From Thiohalocapsa sp. PB-PSB1 (lineage in GTDB: Bacteria; Pseudomonadota; Gammaproteobacteria; Chromatiales; Chromatiaceae), in NCBI GenBank assembly GCA_016745215.1, contig CP050890.1, forward strand, positions 5,642,001 through 5,706,000: DNA of 64,000 bases, given 5' to 3'. A program made the translations under genes and the position numbers. Shown one piece after another: positions 60,251-64,000 of the stretch. The notes beneath the pieces were generated by a model. The model was not told the DNA's origin. It was given only the letters and a program-made list of their open reading frames with translations, and searched no databases. Each line of letters begins with the position of its first letter. Position 1 is the stretch's first letter.

Positions 60251-63200
60251 ATGCAGTCCATGTCGCCATCCGCAGTGCCACAAACCTTGCCCACATCTGA
60301 ACCTGACCATTATCACTCGCCGCTGCATCCACCATTGCCGACGCGGCCCGGCGAACGTCTGCTCTGGGGGCGCCTGTATGGTGCCGCGGCAGCACTGGCC
60401 ATCGCCTCGGCAGCACGCGAGGCGCATCGCCCGCTGATCGCCGTGGTTCCGGATATGCAGGCGGTCATGGCTTTATGCGCGGAACTGAATTTTTTTCTGC
60501 ATGGCGAAGACTTGCCGGTGCTGACCTTTCCGGACTGGGAAACGCTGCCCTACGACGTTTTCTCGCCATTGCCGGAGCTGATATCCGAGCGGCTGCTGAC
60601 ATTGCATCGGCTGCCGCAGCTCACCCGCGGCATACTCGTGGTCCCGGTCAGTACATTACTACAACGGCTGCCCCCACGAGACTATGTCGACGGCCACTCC
60701 TTGGTGCTGGAAGTCGGCGATCGGCTGCACCTGGAGGGCACGCGTCAACGCCTGGAGCGCTCCGGCTACCAGTGCGTTTCCCAAGTGATCGCGCATGGAG
60801 AGTTTGCGGTGCGTGGTGCATTGCTGGACATCTTCCCGATGGGCAGCGAACAACCCTTGCGTATCGATCTGTTCGATGACGAAATCGAGTCCGTCCGCAC
60901 CTTCGATCCGGACAGCCAGCGTTCGATCGACAAATTGCAACAGGTCCGCATGCTGCCGGCGCGGGAGTTTCCCTTCACCGACCAGGCGATCAGCGGTTTT
61001 CGCCAACGCTGGCGTGCCGCCATCGACGGCGACCCGAAGGTCAGCCTGATCTATCGTGAGGTCTCCGAGCGACGCATGCCCGGTGGCATCGAATACTACC
61101 TGCCGCTGTTCTTCGAACAGACCGCAACGCTGTTCGACTATTTGCCCGACGCAACGCTGATATTCGAATTCGTGGACGCCCGCGACGCGGCTCATACCGC
61201 GCTCAACGCCATTCAGGCCCGCTACGAACAGCGCCGCCACGATCCGGAACGTCCGCTGCTGCCGCCACGCACTCTGTATCTGGCAGCGGACGAACTCGCC
61301 AGCCAGCTCAACAATCCGGCTGGCGTCTGTTGGCAGACTGCCGAGGTGGCAGAACGACGCAAGGGCTACAACGCGGTGTGCAATTTTGCCACCGACAGTC
61401 TGCCGGCACTGGCGATCCAGGCGCGCGCCGCCGAGCCCGCCGCGGCATTGCAGGCGTTCCTCGACCAACCCGGACGCTGCACCCTGCTGACCGCGGAAAG
61501 CACCGGCCGTCGCGAAATGCTCAACGACAATCTGCGCGGCTTTCGCATCCAGCCCGCGGCGGTCAATGATTGGCGCGCCTTCAGCACCGGCAAGCAACCG
61601 CTGGCCATCACCATCGCACCGCTGGAACAAGCACTGTTGCTGGAGCGCGAGGGCCTCGCGCTGATCACTGAAACACAGCTTTACGGTGAGAAAATCCGCC
61701 AGGAGCGCAGGCGCAAGGCGCGCGAGCGCGATGGCGAAGCGGTGGTACGCAATCTCACCGAACTGCACGAGGGCGCACCGGTAGTACACGAGGACCATGG
61801 CGTCGGTCGCTTCCTGGGCCTGAAGACCATTGATGTCGGCGGCAGCCGCACTGAATTCCTGGCCTTGGAATATGCGCGCGGCGACAAGCTCTATGTGCCA
61901 GTCAGCTCATTGCATCTGATCTCCCGCTACACCGGCGGCGCCGAGGAGAATGCACCGCTGCATCGCTTGGGCAGCGACCAATGGGATCGCGTCAAGAAAA
62001 AAGCCGCGCAAAAAGCGCATGACGTGGCCGCCGAATTACTGGATATTTATGCCCGCCGCGCTGCCCGCCAAGGCATCGCGTTTCCGGATCCCGGCGCCGA
62101 CTACAATGCCTTTGCCGATGCCTTCGAATTCGAGGAAACGCCGGATCAGCAGCGCGCGATCGAGGCCATCCTCGCCGACATGGCCAATCCTAAACCGATG
62201 GACCGGGTGGTCTGCGGCGATGTCGGCTTCGGCAAGACCGAGGTGGCAATGCGCGCCGCCTTTGTCGCCATCACCGGCGGTCGTCAGGTTGCGGTGCTGG
62301 TGCCGACCACCCTGTTGGCGCAGCAACATTATGAAAACCTGTCCGATCGCTTCGCCGACTGGCCGATCAAGGTCGAGAGCCTGTCTCGTTTTCGCAGCGC
62401 CAAGGAAGTCAAGAGGATCGTCGAAGGGTTGGCCGACGGCACGGTGGATATCGTGGTCGGCACGCATAAATTATTACAGCCGTCGATCCGCTTTAAAAAT
62501 CTGGGCTTGGCCGTGATCGACGAGGAGCACCGCTTTGGCGTTCGCCACAAGGAGCAGCTGAAGAATCTGCGCAGCGAGGTCGATGTGCTGACATTGACTG
62601 CCACACCGATTCCGCGCACCCTGAATATGGCCATGTCCGGCATGCGCGATCTCTCCATTATTGCCACCCCGCCGGTGGAGCGCCACCCGATCAAGACCTT
62701 TGTCTCGTCTTGGAACGACACCCTGATCCAGGAGGCCTGCCAACGCGAGATCAACCGCGGTGGGCAGATCTATTTTCTGCACAACGAGGTCGAGACCATC
62801 GAGAATATGGCGCAAAAGCTCGAGGCGCTGGTGCCGAATGCGCGCGTCGACTATGCCCACGGCCAGATGCGCGAGCGCGACCTGGAACGGGTCATGCGCG
62901 ACTTCTACCACCGCCGTTTCAACCTGCTGGTCTGCACCACCATTGTCGAGAGCGGTATCGATGTGCCGAGCGCCAACACCATCGTCATCAATCGCGCCGA
63001 CAAGCTCGGCCTGGCACAACTGCATCAGTTACGCGGGCGCGTCGGGCGTTCCCACCATCGCGCCTATGCCTATCTGATCACACCACCGCCAAAGGCGATG
63101 ACCGAGGACGCAAAAAAGCGCCTGGAAGCCATCGAATCTCTGGAAGACCTCGGTGCAGGCTTCACACTGGCAACGCATGATCTGGAAATCCGCGGCGCCG

Positions 63201-63769
63201 GCGAACTGCTCGGCCAGGAGCAATCCGGCCAGATCCACGAAGTCGGCTTCACCTTGTATATGGACTTGTTGGAACGCGCCGTGCAGGCGCTGAAATCCGG
63301 CCATACACCAGAAATCGATCGCCCGCTGGACCATGGCGCTGAGATCGATCTGGGTCTTCCTGCCCTGCTGCCGGACGATTATCTGCCCGACGTACACACC
63401 CGACTCATCACCTATAAACGCATTGCCAGCGCCGCGGATGCCGCCGAGTTGAAAGATCTGCAGGTGGAAATGATCGACCGCTTTGGCCTGCTGCCGGAGC
63501 CGGCCAAGAACCTGTTCGCGATCACCGGTCTCAAGCTCGAGGTTCAGCAGCTCGGCATCCGCAAAATCGAAGCTGGCCCCAAGGGTGGTCGTATCCTGTT
63601 TGGCACGCAGCCGAACATCGACCACATGCGCCTGATCAAATTGATTCAATCCCGACCCAAGGATTACAAGCTGGACCAAGCCGCCGGCGCATTGCGCTTC
63701 TCAATGGACATGACCGATCCGGCCAAACGCAATGCGCAGATCCAGACCATACTCGGGCAGTTGGTGTAA
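60251..63769 (+). CDS. mfd: Transcription-repair coupling factor Mfd
   Basis: Encodes 1172 residues from ATG 60251 (ATG 60260 is an alternative; neither has a good ribosome site; usual length about 1150). Order: UvrB-homology domains D1-D2 (FPDWETLPYDVFSPLPELIS), RNA-polymerase-interacting domain (HEDHGVGRFLGLKTIDVGG), RecG-like translocase with Walker A GDVGFGKTEVAMRAAF (~residue 656), DEEH box VIDEEHRFGVRHKEQ (~757) and TRG-type motif, then the C-terminal D7 (YLPDVHTRLITYKRIASAAD). It removes stalled RNA polymerase and recruits UvrA to lesions. Complete gene, divergent from pst. Confidence 0.97.
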   Translation: MQSMSPSAVPQTLPTSEPDHYHSPLHPPLPTRPGERLLWGRLYGAAAALAIASAAREAHRPLIAVVPDMQAVMALCAELNFFLHGEDLPVLTFPDWETLPYDVFSPLPELISERLLTLHRLPQLTRGILVVPVSTLLQRLPPRDYVDGHSLVLEVGDRLHLEGTRQRLERSGYQCVSQVIAHGEFAVRGALLDIFPMGSEQPLRIDLFDDEIESVRTFDPDSQRSIDKLQQVRMLPAREFPFTDQAISGFRQRWRAAIDGDPKVSLIYREVSERRMPGGIEYYLPLFFEQTATLFDYLPDATLIFEFVDARDAAHTALNAIQARYEQRRHDPERPLLPPRTLYLAADELASQLNNPAGVCWQTAEVAERRKGYNAVCNFATDSLPALAIQARAAEPAAALQAFLDQPGRCTLLTAESTGRREMLNDNLRGFRIQPAAVNDWRAFSTGKQPLAITIAPLEQALLLEREGLALITETQLYGEKIRQERRRKARERDGEAVVRNLTELHEGAPVVHEDHGVGRFLGLKTIDVGGSRTEFLALEYARGDKLYVPVSSLHLISRYTGGAEENAPLHRLGSDQWDRVKKKAAQKAHDVAAELLDIYARRAARQGIAFPDPGADYNAFADAFEFEETPDQQRAIEAILADMANPKPMDRVVCGDVGFGKTEVAMRAAFVAITGGRQVAVLVPTTLLAQQHYENLSDRFADWPIKVESLSRFRSAKEVKRIVEGLADGTVDIVVGTHKLLQPSIRFKNLGLAVIDEEHRFGVRHKEQLKNLRSEVDVLTLTATPIPRTLNMAMSGMRDLSIIATPPVERHPIKTFVSSWNDTLIQEACQREINRGGQIYFLHNEVETIENMAQKLEALVPNARVDYAHGQMRERDLERVMRDFYHRRFNLLVCTTIVESGIDVPSANTIVINRADKLGLAQLHQLRGRVGRSHHRAYAYLITPPPKAMTEDAKKRLEAIESLEDLGAGFTLATHDLEIRGAGELLGQEQSGQIHEVGFTLYMDLLERAVQALKSGHTPEIDRPLDHGAEIDLGLPALLPDDYLPDVHTRLITYKRIASAADAAELKDLQVEMIDRFGLLPEPAKNLFAITGLKLEVQQLGIRKIEAGPKGGRILFGTQPNIDHMRLIKLIQSRPKDYKLDQAAGALRFSMDMTDPAKRNAQIQTILGQLV

Positions 63770-63967
63770 TTGCCAATGGCCCAGCTGAAGCGGCGTCTTG
63801 CTTTGGGGTGAATCGTACGACTCAGTAGCGAAGGCTCCTGAAAGCGATATTTCGGCCGGGTTGGTCGCAGCAGCGCAGTTGCTACATGGTGTTTTACCGC
63901 TATTCTTTACCATCGCTCAACGCCCCCTGGATTCAGAGTTGTCTCTTGCCTATCGCTGCTGCGTGCG
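63770..63967. other. Intergenic after mfd, no supported gene
   Basis: About 200 bases with no recognisable terminator or repeat; probably the leader of the gene that starts at the right edge. Confidence 0.4.
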
Positions 63968-64000
63968 ATGCGAACCCTTCGTATTCTGCAAATCTGCGAG
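63968..64000 (+). CDS. Possible start of a gene at the window edge
   Basis: ATG at 63968 reads MRTLRILQICE before the window ends. The ending ILQICE is typical of N-termini of GT4 glycosyltransferases, but 11 residues and no ribosome site are too little to be sure. Confidence 0.2.
   Translation, partial: MRTLRILQICE

Noticed and set aside
1..64000. tRNA or rRNA genes
   Set aside because: No cloverleaf with a GTTCRANNC T-loop, and no rRNA-like stretch was recognised on either strand by eye.

Overview
The window (about 60% G+C with AT-richer islands) looks like chromosome from a gammaproteobacterium, most likely a purple-sulfur-bacterium-like member of the Chromatiales. This is inferred from gene content (mfd, ubiX, pst operon, ruvA, PEP-CTERM-type protein), from four-helix-bundle gene remnants embedded in GGTATC-type hexamer microsatellites, and from large amounts of dispersed GTAGGAGCCCGCTTGCGGGC-type palindromic repeats. 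No rRNA, tRNA or CRISPR was found. Family names come from recognising motifs in the translations; no database search was run.

Left third (1-24.8 kb). A truncated sigma-54 activator, an RND efflux adaptor/permease pair, an arsenite methyltransferase (arsM) with an open in-frame extension behind its stop, a secreted SxxK serine hydrolase, and an overlapping transglutaminase-like / N-formylglutamate-amidohydrolase-like pair. Two tandem arrays of palindromic repeats (about 218-bp and 204-bp units) flank a three-gene module: a P-loop NTPase, a protein with six near-identical 41-residue TPR-like repeats, and a frameshifted small membrane protein like effector-associated constant component EACC1. 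It resembles an NTP-dependent conflict (STAND-like) system. The second array is split by a complete ISL3-family element with 20-bp inverted repeats and an 8-bp target duplication. A GT39-like membrane glycosyltransferase, an ankyrin/DUF4253-like protein and a DUF3179 protein follow.

Middle (24.8-41.7 kb). An AT-rich M20 amidohydrolase of cyanobacterial appearance, a K+ channel operon, a graveyard of fragments (HlyD, alpha/beta hydrolase), a secreted glycerophosphodiester phosphodiesterase behind four 11-bp-spaced Pho-box repeats, a PEP-CTERM-type protein, a ruvA without adjacent ruvC or ruvB, decayed IS1634- and ISKra4-type transposases, a third tandem array (188-bp units), and a leftward surface-glycan cluster (radical SAM/SPASM, GNAT, GINT1-like beta-propeller, GT4).

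Right third (41.7-64 kb). A rightward cluster (asparagine synthase-like, GT4, small orphan, 8-TM protein, and a VanZ-acyltransferase-3 fusion with a ribbon-helix-helix-like tail) probably belongs with the leftward glycan cluster. Next comes an accessory strip with copies of a ~245-bp MITE (TAGGCTGTCGAAA ends) and a hicAB toxin-antitoxin pair ending in a convincing integron attC site. The core region holds ubiX, a flavin-nucleotide oxidase-like protein, a Fic-like protein lacking the canonical His, a complete pst operon with PstS paralogues at both ends (with a Pho box, a terminator after the first pstS and an internal promoter), and divergent mfd. Together with the Pho-boxed GDPD this suggests a local phosphate-starvation regulon.
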